This document shows, one piece after another, positions 20,134 to 30,493 of a stretch of DNA of 64,000 nt. The DNA lies in contig JQNW01000001.1 in the NCBI GenBank assembly GCA_000761475.1, positions 1 through 64,000 of the forward strand, written 5' to 3'. The translations under genes were made by a program, and so were the position numbers. Position 1 is the stretch's first letter; the number at the start of each line of letters is the position of its first letter. The DNA is from Chromohalobacter israelensis (lineage in GTDB: Bacteria; Pseudomonadota; Gammaproteobacteria; Pseudomonadales; Halomonadaceae). The notes beneath the pieces are model-generated. The model did not search any database. It was not told the origin of the DNA and saw only the letters and a program-made list of their open reading frames with translations.

Positions 20134-20748
20134 ATGATCGGACGCTTGCGTGGCACCCTGCTGGAGAAACAGCCGCCGTGGATCGTGGTCGATGTCGGCG
20201 GTGTCGGCTATGAGCTGGAAACTTCCATGACCACCTTGCTGGCCCTGCCGGGGCCAGGCGAGGAAGTTCAGCTGCATACGCATCTGGCGGTGCGCGAGGA
20301 CGCGCATCTCCTCTACGGCTTCGCGCGAGGCGACGAGCGGCAACTGTTCCGTGCCCTGATCAAGGTCAATGGCGTCGGCCCCAAGCTGGCGCTGGCGATT
20401 CTCTCGGGCATGGACCAGGAAGCCTTCATCCGCTGCGTCATGGAAGATGACATCAAGGCGCTGACGCGCCTGCCGGGTGTCGGCAAGAAAACCGCCGAGC
20501 GGCTGGTGGTGGAAATGCGCGACCGCTTTCCGCACTGGCAGCTCGAGCAGGAAAACGGGCTGCACGCTCTCGAGCTGGGCGCCTCGCCGACCACTGCCGC
20601 GCCCGATCCCCAGGCCGATGCCGAATCGGCGCTGGTGGCCTTGGGCTACAAACCCACCGAAGCCTCGCGCATGCTGTCCGGGCTCGATGACGGCCTCTCG
20701 ACAGAGGGCCTGATCAAAGCTGCGCTGGCCCGCAAGCTGGCTGGCTAA
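20134..20748 (+). CDS. ruvA: Holliday junction branch migration protein RuvA
   Basis: DNA-junction-binding tetramer subunit that loads RuvB. The 204-residue protein starts [12 protein letters not shown], has two HhH motifs ([11 protein letters not shown] near residue 72 and [13 protein letters not shown] near 110) and a C-terminal RuvB-contact domain ending KLAG. Upstream TTG 20125 and ATG 20128 are in frame, but the conserved start is the ATG at 20134. It is followed by ruvB after 9 bases. Confidence 0.95.
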   Translation: MIGRLRGTLLEKQPPWIVVDVGGVGYELETSMTTLLALPGPGEEVQLHTHLAVREDAHLLYGFARGDERQLFRALIKVNGVGPKLALAILSGMDQEAFIRCVMEDDIKALTRLPGVGKKTAERLVVEMRDRFPHWQLEQENGLHALELGASPTTAAPDPQADAESALVALGYKPTEASRMLSGLDDGLSTEGLIKAALARKLAG

Positions 20749-20757
20749 GGACCGCGA

Positions 20758-21810
20758 ATGATCGACACCGACCGTTTGATCGCGGCGCAACCTCAAGGCA
20801 GCGAGGTGCACGTGGATCATGCCATTCGTCCGCGTCGTCTTGCCGAGTACATCGGTCAGCCCCGCGTCCGCGAGCAGCTGGATATCTTCATCAGCGCTGC
20901 GCGCAAGCGGGGCGACAGCCTCGACCACACCCTCGTCTTCGGCCCGCCCGGCCTGGGCAAGACCACGCTGGCCAATATCATCGCCGCCGAGATGGATGTC
21001 GATATCAAGTCGACCTCCGGCCCCGTGCTCGAACGCGCGGGCGACCTGGCCGCCATGCTGACCAACCTCCAGGCCGGCGACGTCCTGTTCATCGACGAGA
21101 TCCATCGTCTGCCCGCTTCCGTCGAGGAAGTGCTTTATCCGGCGATGGAGGACTACCAGCTCGATATCATGATCGGGGAGGGGCCCGCGGCGCGCTCCAT
21201 CAAGCTGGACCTGCCGGCCTTCACGCTGGTCGGCGCCACGACACGCGCCGGCTTGCTCACGTCGCCGCTGCGCGACCGCTTCGGTATCGTCCAGCGCCTC
21301 GAGTTCTACGCCGTCGAGGAACTCACCGAGATCGTCGTGCGCTCGGCTCACTTGCTGGGCGTCGACGCCGAGCGCGACGGTGCTGCCGAAATCGCCCGGC
21401 GCGCGCGGGGCACGCCGCGTATCGCCAATCGCCTGTTGCGTCGTGTGCGTGATTTCGCCGAAGTGCGTGGCGATGGCCGGCTGACCGCGGCCATCGCCGA
21501 CCAGGCGCTCAACATGCTGCACGTCGATCGCCACGGGCTCGATCACATGGATCGGCGCCTGCTGATGGCGATGATCGAGAAATTCGACGGTGGCCCCGTG
21601 GGGGTCGACAGTCTCGCCGCGGCCATCAGCGAGGAACGCGACACGATCGAGGATGTCCTAGAGCCGTACTTGATCCAGCAGGGCTTCATGATGCGAACGG
21701 CGCGCGGGCGCGTGGTCACTCGCTCGGCCTATGAACATTTCGGCTTGACGCCGACCGACGCCGTCGCGACGGCCGTTCCCCTCACGCCCCCCGGAGAAAG
21801 CGACGCATGA
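20758..21810 (+). CDS. ruvB: Holliday junction branch migration ATPase RuvB
   Basis: AAA+ hexameric motor of branch migration. The 350-residue protein shows Walker [10 protein letters not shown] (near residue 62), Walker B FIDEIH (near 110), the sensor segment GATTRAG, the Arg-finger region PLRDRFG and a C-terminal winged helix. Its last codons overlap the ybgC start by four bases (ATGA), linking the recombination genes to the Tol-Pal cluster. Confidence 0.97.
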   Translation: MIDTDRLIAAQPQGSEVHVDHAIRPRRLAEYIGQPRVREQLDIFISAARKRGDSLDHTLVFGPPGLGKTTLANIIAAEMDVDIKSTSGPVLERAGDLAAMLTNLQAGDVLFIDEIHRLPASVEEVLYPAMEDYQLDIMIGEGPAARSIKLDLPAFTLVGATTRAGLLTSPLRDRFGIVQRLEFYAVEELTEIVVRSAHLLGVDAERDGAAEIARRARGTPRIANRLLRRVRDFAEVRGDGRLTAAIADQALNMLHVDRHGLDHMDRRLLMAMIEKFDGGPVGVDSLAAAISEERDTIEDVLEPYLIQQGFMMRTARGRVVTRSAYEHFGLTPTDAVATAVPLTPPGESDA

Positions 21811-22202
21811 GCGACTTCACGCATACGGTAAAGGTGTACATCGAAGACACCGATGCCGGGGGCATCGTCTATTACGTCAATTATCTCAAATACATGGAGC
21901 GGGCACGCAGCGAGTGGCTCAACCACCACGGCCTGACCCAGCGTGACTTGCTGGGCCAGGGTATCCAGTTGGTCGTGCATCGCCTGGAGTGCCGTTATGC
22001 CAAGCCCGCCCATCTCGACGACGAATTGCACGTCAGTGCCGATGTCGTCGAATCCACTGCCTGTCGCGCGACATTCGAACAGACAGTGACACGTCGCGGG
22101 GAACGATTGTGCGAGGCCAGGGTGGACATCGTCTGCCTCGAGGCCTCTCGGCTAAAACCCGTGCGTTGGCCGGATGCCCTGCATTCCGTCATGCTCGGAT
22201 AA
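21807..22202 (+). CDS. ybgC: Tol-Pal-associated acyl-CoA thioesterase YbgC
   Basis: A 131-residue hotdog-fold thioesterase acting on acyl-CoA or acyl-ACP, conventionally the first gene of the tol-pal cluster. The active-site motif is visible as [22 protein letters not shown] split over residues 11-32, with the catalytic Asp at residue 16. The ATG overlaps the ruvB stop. tolQ begins 40 bases downstream. Confidence 0.94.
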   Translation: MSDFTHTVKVYIEDTDAGGIVYYVNYLKYMERARSEWLNHHGLTQRDLLGQGIQLVVHRLECRYAKPAHLDDELHVSADVVESTACRATFEQTVTRRGERLCEARVDIVCLEASRLKPVRWPDALHSVMLG

Positions 22203-22242
22203 CGCAAGCGAAACGAACTCTCAAAGCGACACGAGGACTGCC

Positions 22243-22932
22243 GTGAACGACTCCATGTCCATCCCGCATCTGATCATGAACGCCAGCCTGGTCGTTCAGT
22301 TGGTCATGCTTCTTCTGCTGGCGGCTTCCGTCGCCTCCTGGATCGTGATTTTCCAGCGCGGCTTCGCCCTGCGGCGTGCCGAAAAGGCCTATCGGGACTT
22401 CGAGGATCGCTTCTGGTCCGGCGTGGATCTCAATGAACTCTACCGCGAACTGCCCGCCGAGCAGGAATCGCTTGGCGCGGAACACGTCTTCCGCTCCGGT
22501 TTCCGCGAGTTCAACCGCCTGATGGCCAAGACCCAGAGTACCGAGGCGGTTCTCGAAGGGGTGCAGCGCGGTCAACGGGTCGCGCTGTCCCGCGAAGAAG
22601 ATCGTCTGCAGCTGCATCTGACCTTCCTGGCTACCGTGGCCTCGGCCAGCCCCTACATCGGTCTTTTCGGTACCGTATGGGGCATCATGGGCTCGTTCCA
22701 GAGCCTGTCCATGGCCCAGCAGGCCACGCTTTCCACGGTCGCGCCATGGATCGCGGAAGCGCTGGTAGCCACGGCCATGGGGCTGTTCGCCGCGATCCCC
22801 GCCGTGATTTTCTACAACCGGCTTTCTGCCCATGCGACGAGGCTTCTCGGCAAATACGAAAACTTCGCCGAGGAATTCCACGCCATCCTGCATCGAAACC
22901 TGCAGGGACGCAGCGAACGCGCGGCATCCTGA
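22243..22932 (+). CDS. tolQ: Tol-Pal system proton channel subunit TolQ
   Basis: Inner-membrane component that, with TolR, converts proton flow to motion of TolA during outer-membrane constriction. The 229-residue protein has a membrane helix near the N-terminus and two more in the second half, with the family motif ASPYIGLFGTVWGIM between. GAGGA at 22233-22237 supports the GTG at 22243. An in-frame ATG lies 12 bases later. Confidence 0.94.
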   Translation: MNDSMSIPHLIMNASLVVQLVMLLLLAASVASWIVIFQRGFALRRAEKAYRDFEDRFWSGVDLNELYRELPAEQESLGAEHVFRSGFREFNRLMAKTQSTEAVLEGVQRGQRVALSREEDRLQLHLTFLATVASASPYIGLFGTVWGIMGSFQSLSMAQQATLSTVAPWIAEALVATAMGLFAAIPAVIFYNRLSAHATRLLGKYENFAEEFHAILHRNLQGRSERAAS

Positions 22933-22942
22933 GGGAGGAAGC

Positions 22943-23380
22943 ATGTACGGATCCTATCATCGCCGCCAGCGGCGCAAGCCCATGGGCGAAATCAATGTCG
23001 TGCCTTTCATCGACGTGATGCTGGTACTGCTGGTGATCTTCATGATCACCGCCCCCATGCTCAACCAGGGCGTCAACGTCGAGCTGCCGCAGGTCACGTC
23101 CGAGCCCATCGACACCGACGAGCGGGAGCCGTTGATCGTGTCGGTGGATCGCGAGGGGCAATATTACATCTCGCTGGGTGACGAAGAGACGCCGGTCGCG
23201 CTCGACAAGCTCGGTGAGCAGGTTACCGCCATGCTGAGTCGTCGTCCCGATACACCGGTCATGGTGCGGGGTGACCGCAATGTATCCTATGGTCAGGTCG
23301 TGACGCTGATGAGCACATTGCAAGGCGCTGGCGTGGGCAATGTCGGGCTGATCTCCGAGCCCCCGTCCAGTGAACAGTGA
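22943..23380 (+). CDS. tolR: Tol-Pal system protein TolR
   Basis: ExbD/TolR family subunit of the proton channel. The 145-residue protein has a short basic N-terminus, a single membrane helix containing the proton-carrying Asp ([16 protein letters not shown], Asp near residue 22) and a periplasmic domain. GGGAGGAA precedes the ATG at 22943. It is 10 bases after tolQ and 9 bases before tolA. Confidence 0.95.
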   Translation: MYGSYHRRQRRKPMGEINVVPFIDVMLVLLVIFMITAPMLNQGVNVELPQVTSEPIDTDEREPLIVSVDREGQYYISLGDEETPVALDKLGEQVTAMLSRRPDTPVMVRGDRNVSYGQVVTLMSTLQGAGVGNVGLISEPPSSEQ

Positions 23381-23389
23381 GGAGTCGAC

Positions 23390-24400
23390 ATGGCGAAACG
23401 TGAACGCCGTGTAGGCTATGGGTGGCCCACGCTACTGGCGATTGGCGTGCATGTCGCGGCGCTGTTGTTGACCATCATCAAATGGCCTGCCAGCGAGCCC
23501 GAACCCACGTCGTCATCGGTGGTACAAGCCACCTTGGTGCGCGCCGAAACGGCGACGGATCAGCCTCAGCAGACCGAGGAATCCGCGCCTGCCGCCTCTC
23601 AGGCCGAGGAGGAAACGCCGGACGAGCCGCCCGCGCCCGACACGAATGAAGAAGCCCCCAGCGAACCGGACGAGACCAGCGTCCCGGAGGTATCGGACAC
23701 CGCGGTGGAACAAGCCCGAGCAGAGGCACAGCGCTTGCAAGAAGAAGCCGAACGCGCCGCGCAAGCGCGCGCGGAAGCCGAGGCGGAACGCCAGCGCCAG
23801 CAGGAAGAGGCCGAACGCCGGGCCGAGGCAGAGCGCCAACGTCAGCAGGAAGAAGCCGAGCGTCAGGCCGAGGCGGAGCGTCAACGCCAGCAGGAAGAGG
23901 CCGAGCGCCAGGCTGAGGCGGAGCGCAAGCGCCAGCAGGAAGAAGCCGAGCGCCAGGCCGAGGCGGAGCGCAAGCGCCAGCAGGAAGAGGCCGAGGCGGC
24001 GCGGCAGAGAGAACTTGCCGAACGGGCCGCCCAGGCCAATGCCTCTTCTCTGGAAAGCATGATCAGCGAGGAACAGCAATCCATCGCCAATGCCGAGCAG
24101 GCCCGAGAGGCTGCCAACGGCTTCAAGAACCTGGTGCGTCGCTACGTCGAGCAAAGCTGGAACCTGCCACCCAGTGCATCGCGACAATTGCGGGCTATCG
24201 TGCGCATTCAGCTATTGCCCACGGGCGAACTGGTGGGAGCCACCATCACGCAAAGCAGTGGCGATGCGGCCTTCGACCGCTCGGTGATCAACGCCGTCGA
24301 AAGGGCTGCACCGTTTCGTGAAATGAGTGAACTCGACGCCTCGGTACAACGTCAGTTCCGTGAATTCAATCTGGACTTCAACCCAGAGGACATCCGCTGA
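23390..24400 (+). CDS. tolA: Cell envelope integrity protein TolA
   Basis: Trans-periplasmic rod linking the TolQR motor to Pal. The 336-residue protein has one N-terminal membrane helix (about residues 12-32), an acidic Pro/Glu linker, a long Ala/Glu/Arg/Gln coiled coil containing a 15-residue tandem repeat (residues 130-203) and a C-terminal TolA/TonB-like domain with the SWNLPPSAS segment. Its stop shares one base with the tolB start codon. Confidence 0.95.
   Translation: MAKRERRVGYGWPTLLAIGVHVAALLLTIIKWPASEPEPTSSSVVQATLVRAETATDQPQQTEESAPAASQAEEETPDEPPAPDTNEEAPSEPDETSVPEVSDTAVEQARAEAQRLQEEAERAAQARAEAEAERQRQQEEAERRAEAERQRQQEEAERQAEAERQRQQEEAERQAEAERKRQQEEAERQAEAERKRQQEEAEAARQRELAERAAQANASSLESMISEEQQSIANAEQAREAANGFKNLVRRYVEQSWNLPPSASRQLRAIVRIQLLPTGELVGATITQSSGDAAFDRSVINAVERAAPFREMSELDASVQRQFREFNLDFNPEDIR
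23777..23998 (+). repeat. 45-bp tandem repeat inside tolA
   Basis: Nearly five copies of a 45-base unit encode [14 protein letters not shown][RQ] (residues 130-203). Copies differ by synonymous changes and Q/K or R/Q swaps. It encodes the TolA coiled coil and is a place where copy number, and so rod length, could vary. Confidence 0.85.
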
Positions 24401-25686
24401 TGAAACGACTCAATCTGTGGGCAGCTTCGTTGCTGTTAATGCTGTGTGCCGGCATGGCGCATGCCGAACTCACCATCGAGATCACCAAGGGAAGCGATCA
24501 GGCGATTCCCATCGCCATCGTTCCCATGGCCAATGGCGACGATCTTCCCGAAAACGTCTCGCGCATCGTCAGCAACGACCTCGAGCGTAGCGGCCGTTTC
24601 GAGCCGCTGCCGCGGGAGTCGCTGATTTCCCGTCCGAGCAGTAGTGAAGAGGTTCACTATCAGGATTGGCAGCAGCTGAACAGCGACTATCTGGTCGTCG
24701 GCAAGATCGAGAACCAGGGCGGTGAATACCGGATCCAGTACGAACTGCTCAACGTGAATGGCCAAAACCGCATGCTCGGCGAGGTCGTGACCTCGAGTCG
24801 CGACCAGCTGCGCGACAGCGCGCATTACATCAGCGATCAGATTTTCGAGGAAATCACCGGCATTCGCGGGGCATTTTCCACCAGCGTCGCGTACGTCACC
24901 GCCAGCGGCGTCGGCGATGACATCGATTATGCCCTCAGCGTCGCCGATGCCGATGGCCACAATAGCCAGCAAATCCTGTCCTCGGACGAACCCATCCTGT
25001 CACCGGCCTGGTCACCGGATGGCGGCAAGCTGGCGTACGTGTCTTTCGAAACCGGGCGCCCCGGCATCTATGTGCAGAATCTCGCCACCGGCCAGCGTGT
25101 CCGTCTGACCTCGTTCGAGGGCATCAACGGTGCGCCGGCCTGGTCGCCAGACGGTCGTAAACTGGCGATGTCGCTGTCCAAGGACGGCCAGCCGGAAATC
25201 TATGTCATGGACATCGCGTCCCGCGATCTGCGGCGCCTGACGCAAAGCGACGCCATCGACACCGAGCCCGAATGGGCCCCGAACGGCCGCAGCCTGATCT
25301 TCACGTCCGACCGCAGCGGCAACCCGCAGATCTACCGCTACGACCTGGGCAGCGGGCAGGCCGAACGCCTCACCTTCACCGGCAGCTACAATTCACGCGG
25401 TCGTTTCAGCCCGGATGGAGACGCGATCTTCATGGTGACGCGTGACGACTCGGGCTATCACGTGGCGCGTCAGGATCTGGATACCGATCGCATGACGATT
25501 CTCACCGATTCCGATTGGGACGAGTCGCCAAGTGTTGCGCCGAACGGCACCATGGTAATCTTCGCCACCCAGGAAGGAACGCGCGGCGTGCTGGGGGCGG
25601 TATCGGCCGATGGCAGCGCATCTTTCCGTCTGCCATCGCCGCAGGGCGACGTGCGGGAACCCGCATGGTCTCCCTTTTTGGACTAA
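24400..25686 (+). CDS. tolB: Tol-Pal system beta-propeller protein TolB
   Basis: Periplasmic protein that cycles between Pal and TolA. The 428-residue precursor has a Sec signal peptide (about residues 1-22, ending MAHA), an N-terminal alpha/beta domain and a C-terminal six-bladed propeller. The blades show repeated [24 protein letters not shown] and similar WSPDG motifs. The ATG overlaps the tolA TGA by one base. Confidence 0.96.
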   Translation: MKRLNLWAASLLLMLCAGMAHAELTIEITKGSDQAIPIAIVPMANGDDLPENVSRIVSNDLERSGRFEPLPRESLISRPSSSEEVHYQDWQQLNSDYLVVGKIENQGGEYRIQYELLNVNGQNRMLGEVVTSSRDQLRDSAHYISDQIFEEITGIRGAFSTSVAYVTASGVGDDIDYALSVADADGHNSQQILSSDEPILSPAWSPDGGKLAYVSFETGRPGIYVQNLATGQRVRLTSFEGINGAPAWSPDGRKLAMSLSKDGQPEIYVMDIASRDLRRLTQSDAIDTEPEWAPNGRSLIFTSDRSGNPQIYRYDLGSGQAERLTFTGSYNSRGRFSPDGDAIFMVTRDDSGYHVARQDLDTDRMTILTDSDWDESPSVAPNGTMVIFATQEGTRGVLGAVSADGSASFRLPSPQGDVREPAWSPFLD

Positions 25687-25728
25687 CCCGCGTAATGTGT
25701 CATTCAATTTCCAAGTAAGGAGAAAACA

Positions 25729-26262
25729 ATGCAATTCAAACCCTATGCCAAAGGATTCGCCGTCGCCCTGTCGTTGGCGGTTCTCGCCGGGTGCTCCAGC
25801 ACAGGCGGCACTCAGGACGGCAGCATGGATGGCACCTCAGGGACTGGTGCCGGCGGTACAGGCACGGCGTCCAGCCAAGGAATGGGCGACGGGCAGGGTA
25901 CCTCGGGCACGTCGATGAGCGATCGTGACGCCATCCCCGAACAGCGCACCATTTATTTCGCCTTCGACCGTGACACCATTCGTCCCGAGTTCGAATCGGT
26001 GCTGAGCGCGCATGCCGAGTACCTGCAGAGCCATCCCAACACGAATGTCGTGCTGGAAGGCCATGCCGACGAACGCGGTACGCGTGAATACAACCTGGGC
26101 CTGGGTGAGCGCCGCGCGCGCGCCGTCGAGCAATATCTCACCGTGGAAGGCGTCTCTGCATCCCAGATCGAGATCGTCAGCTATGGCGAAGAGCGTCCTG
26201 CGGTACGCGGGCACGATGAAGAGTCCTATGCTCAGAATCGTCGCGTCGTCTTCGCCTATTAA
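25729..26262 (+). CDS. pal: Peptidoglycan-associated lipoprotein Pal
   Basis: Outer-membrane lipoprotein binding peptidoglycan. The 177-residue precursor has a signal peptide with lipobox LAGC (lipidated Cys22), a Gly/Ser/Thr-rich linker unusually rich in TGTG-type residues (about 24-60), and the OmpA-like domain. That domain carries the meso-DAP-binding NxxLGxxRAxxV pattern seen here as YNLGLGERRARAV. AAGGAGA precedes the ATG. Confidence 0.95.
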   Translation: MQFKPYAKGFAVALSLAVLAGCSSTGGTQDGSMDGTSGTGAGGTGTASSQGMGDGQGTSGTSMSDRDAIPEQRTIYFAFDRDTIRPEFESVLSAHAEYLQSHPNTNVVLEGHADERGTREYNLGLGERRARAVEQYLTVEGVSASQIEIVSYGEERPAVRGHDEESYAQNRRVVFAY

Positions 26263-26281
26263 CACGCCGCCGGAGTGACGT

Positions 26282-27046
26282 ATGAAACACGGTCTGAAAA
26301 GACTGTGCGGCGCGGGAGCCTTGTTGCTCCCGCTGTCCGTGTGGGCCCAGCCCGCGGTCGATGACTTGACCGACCAGTCGAGCAATAATTTCTACAACCA
26401 GACGGCCGCACGCGAGTCGGGTGGCAATCTGGCCCTGTTCAACCAGTTGAAGGACAATCAGCGCGAGATCCAGCAACTGCGAGGGCAGATCGAGGAGCTC
26501 CGTTACCAGCTCGAACAGCAAAAGCAGCTGTCGCAGGAACGTTACCTGGATCTCGAGAAACGCCTCGACACGCTGGCCTCGCAACGCCGTGAAGCCGTCG
26601 ACACTGACGCCGCGGCATCGGTCACGGAAGAGGCATCCGCCACGGGCGACCAGGACGCTCAGTCCGGCGATCAGGGACGTGATGCCTATCAGGCCGCCTT
26701 CCAGAAGGTCCAGGCACGCGAGTTCGATGCAGCGATCAAGGCCTTCGAGGACTTCATCGGCGACTACCCGAACTCCAGTTTACGTGCCAACGCGCATTAT
26801 TGGCTGGGTGAGCTGTACTCCGCCCAATCGCAACTGGACGCCGCCGCCAAGTCGTTCCAGACGGTCATCGACGATTTCCCCGAAAGCAACAAGATGCCCG
26901 ATGCGTTGTACAAGCTGGGGCTGCTCAAGGCCCGCCAGGGACGTCCCGATGAAAGCCGTTCGCTGCTCGATCGGGTACGCAGCGACTATCCTGAAAGCAA
27001 CGCGGCCAGCATGGCCGAGGACTTCCTCAACCAGTCCGGCAACTGA
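26282..27046 (+). CDS. cpoB: Cell division coordinator CpoB (YbgF)
   Basis: Periplasmic TPR protein that couples Tol-Pal with peptidoglycan synthesis. The 254-residue precursor has a signal peptide ending VWAQ (about residue 22), a coiled-coil trimerisation segment rich in Gln/Glu (about 50-105), a Ser/Thr/Glu linker and three C-terminal TPR-like repeats (AYQAAFQKVQAREFDAAI, NAHYWLGELY, DALYKLG). It closes the tol-pal cluster, 19 bases after pal. Confidence 0.93.
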   Translation: MKHGLKRLCGAGALLLPLSVWAQPAVDDLTDQSSNNFYNQTAARESGGNLALFNQLKDNQREIQQLRGQIEELRYQLEQQKQLSQERYLDLEKRLDTLASQRREAVDTDAAASVTEEASATGDQDAQSGDQGRDAYQAAFQKVQAREFDAAIKAFEDFIGDYPNSSLRANAHYWLGELYSAQSQLDAAAKSFQTVIDDFPESNKMPDALYKLGLLKARQGRPDESRSLLDRVRSDYPESNAASMAEDFLNQSGN

Positions 27047-27100
27047 GCGCTGCCGGCAATACCGGGCTGATCCCCGATGGGTACGAGGCGGAGGTGAATC

Positions 27101-27886
27101 ATGGAGTGCCATATCGACTATCAGCCGGCGGCTGACTTGCTCGAGGGGCGGGTGATCCTGGTGACCGGCGCCGGTGACGGTATCGGGCGTGCCGCGGCGC
27201 GCTGCTTTGCCGCACATGGCGCCACGCTGATACTGGTGGGGCGCACCTTGGCCAAGCTCGAGGCAGTGTACGACGAAATCGAAGTGGCCGGCGGCCCGCA
27301 GCCCGCGATTTTTCCGCTGAATTTCGAAGGTGCCACCAGCAAGGAATACCACGAGCTGGCCGGCACTCTGTCCCGTGAATTCGGCCGTCTGGACGGACTG
27401 CTGCATAACGCCGGCCTGCTCGGCGACATGGCCGCCTTCGCCGATTACGATCTCGAACTCTGGGAGCGCGTGATGCACGTCAACGTCACCGGCCCTCTCT
27501 GGATGACGCAGGCCTTGTTGCCGCTGCTGCAGGCGTCGCGCGATGCCTCGGTGATCCTGACGTCATCGAGCGTCGGACGGAAGGCGCGGGCGAAGTGGGG
27601 CGCCTATGCCGTCTCCAAGTTCGCCACGGAGGGCTTCATGCAGCTCCTGGCCGACGAGCTCGTGGGCACTTCAAGCGTACGTGTCAACACGCTCAATCCG
27701 GGGGCCACGCGCACCGCCATGCGGCGTCGCGCCTATCCCGAGGAAGACCCCACGACATTGCGCACGCCCGACGCGATCATGCCCACCTATCTGTGGCTGA
27801 TGGGGCCGGACAGCCGTGAACGCACGGGTGAGGCTTTCGATGCACAGCCCCCGCGAACCTCACGCCCGGGGCATGCCGCCGGGTAA
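27101..27886 (+). CDS. YciK-family short-chain dehydrogenase/reductase
   Basis: A 261-residue classical SDR with the TGAGDGIGRA cofactor motif (about residues 22-31), NAG in LHNAGLLGD, the catalytic Ser in ILTSSSVG (near 152) and the YAVSKF Tyr-Lys pair (near 170). The NAD(P)-dependent substrate is unknown. GAGGCGGAGG precedes the ATG. The gene converges on the ubiG-phosphatase pair. Confidence 0.86.
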   Translation: MECHIDYQPAADLLEGRVILVTGAGDGIGRAAARCFAAHGATLILVGRTLAKLEAVYDEIEVAGGPQPAIFPLNFEGATSKEYHELAGTLSREFGRLDGLLHNAGLLGDMAAFADYDLELWERVMHVNVTGPLWMTQALLPLLQASRDASVILTSSSVGRKARAKWGAYAVSKFATEGFMQLLADELVGTSSVRVNTLNPGATRTAMRRRAYPEEDPTTLRTPDAIMPTYLWLMGPDSRERTGEAFDAQPPRTSRPGHAAG

Positions 27887-27940
27887 AGCGGGCAGTGACA
27901 CCGTGAGAGAACTGACCGTGTTCCCGGATGGCACTCCGTT

Positions 27941-28600
27941 TCAGGCACCCAGTGCCCGTGTCAGGCTTTCCGGGGTCTCGAACCAGCGATCCACCGGCCA
28001 GGTGTCCGGCGTTTCACTCGCGCCGATGTAGCCGTAGCGCACTGCCACCGCCCACATGCCTGCCGCACGCGCGGCCTGCATGTCACGGCAATGATCGCCG
28101 ATGTACCAGCAGTCGCCCGGCGCGACACCGAGCCGTCGTGCGGCTTCGAGCAGGGGGGCGGGATCGGGTTTCTTGACGGGGAGGTCATCCGCGGCCAGCA
28201 GCACCCCATGCGTCAGGTTCAGCGCTTCGACCAGCGGCGCGGCGTAGGCGCGCGGCTTGTTGGTCACGATCCCCCAGGGCCGACGCGCACGATCCCAGGC
28301 TTGCAACAACGGCTCCAGCCCGGGAAACACGCGGCTGTATCGCGCCACGTCGCGCCCGTAGGCCTCGAGCAAAAAGCGCCGTGCCTCGCCGTGATCGGCG
28401 TGCGAGGGCGCCAGTCCGAGGGCGAGCTCCACCAGGGCACTACCGCCATTCGACACTTCGGGGCGAATCACCTCGTAGGGCAGCGCCTCGAGCCCGTGGT
28501 GCGCCCGCAAGGCATTGGTCGCACAGGCCAGATCGGGCGCGGTGTCGACGAGCGTGCCATCGAGATCGAACAGCAATGCCTCGGGCCACGCGTCGCTCAT
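27941..28600 (-). CDS. gph: HAD phosphatase: phosphoglycolate phosphatase (Gph) or MurNAc-6-phosphate phosphatase (MupP)
   Basis: A 219-residue HAD-superfamily hydrolase with the nucleophile motif [13 protein letters not shown] (about residues 10-22), motif II Thr in GIVTNKPR, and motif [12 protein letters not shown] with [10 protein letters not shown]. Sequence alone suggests Gph. Position directly behind ubiG, with a YciK-type SDR next door, is the arrangement of mupP in Pseudomonas, so a role in peptidoglycan recycling is an equal possibility. The ATG at 28598-28600 overlaps the ubiG stop by four bases. Confidence 0.85.
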   Translation of the reverse strand: MSDAWPEALLFDLDGTLVDTAPDLACATNALRAHHGLEALPYEVIRPEVSNGGSALVELALGLAPSHADHGEARRFLLEAYGRDVARYSRVFPGLEPLLQAWDRARRPWGIVTNKPRAYAAPLVEALNLTHGVLLAADDLPVKKPDPAPLLEAARRLGVAPGDCWYIGDHCRDMQAARAAGMWAVAVRYGYIGASETPDTWPVDRWFETPESLTRALGA

Positions 28601-29334
28601 GCCTCGTCCCCCGCGCCGGTCCACTCCGGCGTGCAGTGCACCATGTAGTTGACGGATACGTCATTGGCCGTCAGTCGATAGCGCTTGGTCAACGGATTGT
28701 AGGTCAAGCCCGTCTGGCGACGTACCCGCAGGCCCGCATCGCGGCACCAGGCGGACAACTCGGCCGGACGAATGAACTTGCGATAGGTATGGGTCCCCCG
28801 GGGTAGCAGCTGGAGCACGTACTCGGCGCCGAGGATGGCGAACAGATAAGCCTTGGGGTTGCGATTGATGGTCGAGAAGAACAGGTGGCCACCGGGCTTG
28901 ACCAGGGTCGCGCACGCACGCACCACGGCCGCGGGATCGGGCACGTGCTCGAGCATCTCCAGGCATGTCACGACATCGAACTCGCCGGGATGCTCGGCGG
29001 CCATCTCCTCGGCGCTGATCTGACGATAGGTGACATCCACGCCGCTGGTTTCCTGGTGCAGGCGGGCCACGGCCAACGGGGCCTCGCCCATGTCGATTCC
29101 CGTGACGCGCGCGCCTCGATGCGCCATCGCCTCGCTGAGGAGCCCGCCGCCGCAGCCCACGTCGATGGCCGTCTTGCCCGCCAGGTTCGCCTGTTCATCG
29201 ATGAAATTGAGGCGTAGCGGATTGATGTCATGCAGTGGCTTGAACTCGCTTTCCGGGTCCCACCAGCGGCTGGCGAGCGCCTCGAACTTGGCGATCTCGG
29301 CCTGATCCACGTTGTCTCGGAGCGTCTCGCTCAT
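28597..29334 (-). CDS. ubiG: Bifunctional 3-demethylubiquinol / 2-octaprenyl-6-hydroxyphenol O-methyltransferase
   Basis: SAM-dependent methyltransferase performing both O-methylations of ubiquinone synthesis. The 245-residue protein opens with the conserved [19 protein letters not shown] pattern (about residues 8-26), has the SAM motif [11 protein letters not shown] (near 63) and the post-motif [11 protein letters not shown]. The ATG at 29334 begins MSETL. The frame extends to 29457 without family support. It forms a two-gene unit with the downstream phosphatase. Confidence 0.95.
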   Translation of the reverse strand: MSETLRDNVDQAEIAKFEALASRWWDPESEFKPLHDINPLRLNFIDEQANLAGKTAIDVGCGGGLLSEAMAHRGARVTGIDMGEAPLAVARLHQETSGVDVTYRQISAEEMAAEHPGEFDVVTCLEMLEHVPDPAAVVRACATLVKPGGHLFFSTINRNPKAYLFAILGAEYVLQLLPRGTHTYRKFIRPAELSAWCRDAGLRVRRQTGLTYNPLTKRYRLTANDVSVNYMVHCTPEWTGAGDEA

Positions 29335-29602
29335 GGCGTGTCCTCTTGGGAAAATGATCCGGCGATGCGCGTCGTGGCGAGGGCAGTGGCCCGTCGCGCG
29401 TCGGCATGCCAATATCGTGCATTCTACAACGTTATGCGCCGATGTTGAGGATCGCATCCCGCATGATGGTAGAGAACAGGCATTGCCTTGAACGTCTTTG
29501 CCTGAACATCATCAAAGGAATGCCGAATCGGTGACGCCGTGGCCCTTTTGGCTATGGCATACTGCCGTCATTCGTCCCTGGAACGCTAAGGAAGGAACCT
29601 GC

Positions 29603-30490
29603 ATGATCAAGAAGGCCGTACTCCCCGTCGCTGGTCTCGGTACGCGTTGCCTGCCGGCCTCCAAGGCCATTCCCAAGGAAATGATCACCATCGTCGACAA
29701 GCCGGTCATCCAGTATGTCGTCGAGGAGGCCGTCGCGGCCGGCATCAAGGAGATCGTCCTGGTGACGCACTCCAGCAAGAGTGCCATCGAAAACCACTTC
29801 GACAAGAACTTCGAGCTCGAATCCATGCTCGAGGCCAAGGGAAAGGACGAGCTGCTTGCGGAAGTCCGCAACATCGTGCCCGACGATGTCAGCATCATCG
29901 CCGTGCGTCAGCCGGTCGCTCTGGGGCTGGGCCACGCGGTTCTCTGCGCGCAGTCGGTGATCGGCGACGACCCGTTCGCCGTACTGTTGCCCGATGTTCT
30001 GGTCGATGCTGAGGGACTGCCGGAAAACGATCTGGCCGGCATGATCCGCGCCTTCGACAAGAGCGGGCAGGCCCAGATCATGGTCGAGAACGTACCGCAC
30101 GAACTGACCTACAAGTACGGCATCGTCGCCCTGGATGGCGAGACGCCCGCACCAGGCGTCAGCGCCCCTCTGAGCGGCATGGTCGAGAAGCCCAAGGTCG
30201 AGGAGGCCCCCTCCAGCCTGGCGGTGATCGGTCGTTACCTGCTGCCGGCGGCGATCTTCCCGCTGCTGGCCGAAACGTCGCCCGGCGCGGGCAACGAGAT
30301 CCAGTTGACCGACGCGCTCGAAACGCTGCGCCAGCAGCAGGGGGCCGAGGCCTACCGCATGCGTGGCAAGACCTATGACTGCGGTCACCAGTTGGGTTAT
30401 CTCGAAGCCACCTTGGCCTTGGCCAAGCGCCATCCCCAGCATGGCGAGGGATTCCGCGCCTTGCTGAGCCGCTACGCCGACGAGGGCTGA
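29603..30490 (+). CDS. galU: UTP-glucose-1-phosphate uridylyltransferase
   Basis: Makes UDP-glucose from glucose-1-phosphate and UTP for surface polysaccharide. The 295-residue protein has the nucleotide-binding VLPVAGLGTR-LPASKAIPKEM signature split across residues 5-26, VDKPVIQY and the VEKP segment near residue 195. GGAAGGAA precedes the ATG at 29603. It sits four bases upstream of a UDP-glucose dehydrogenase homologue, clearly one operon. Confidence 0.95.
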   Translation: MIKKAVLPVAGLGTRCLPASKAIPKEMITIVDKPVIQYVVEEAVAAGIKEIVLVTHSSKSAIENHFDKNFELESMLEAKGKDELLAEVRNIVPDDVSIIAVRQPVALGLGHAVLCAQSVIGDDPFAVLLPDVLVDAEGLPENDLAGMIRAFDKSGQAQIMVENVPHELTYKYGIVALDGETPAPGVSAPLSGMVEKPKVEEAPSSLAVIGRYLLPAAIFPLLAETSPGAGNEIQLTDALETLRQQQGAEAYRMRGKTYDCGHQLGYLEATLALAKRHPQHGEGFRALLSRYADEG

Positions 30491-30493
30491 GCC

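Noticed and set aside
23777-23998. Possible CRISPR array
   Set aside because: The 45-bp units are contiguous coding repeats of tolA without spacers. No CRISPR array was found anywhere in the window.
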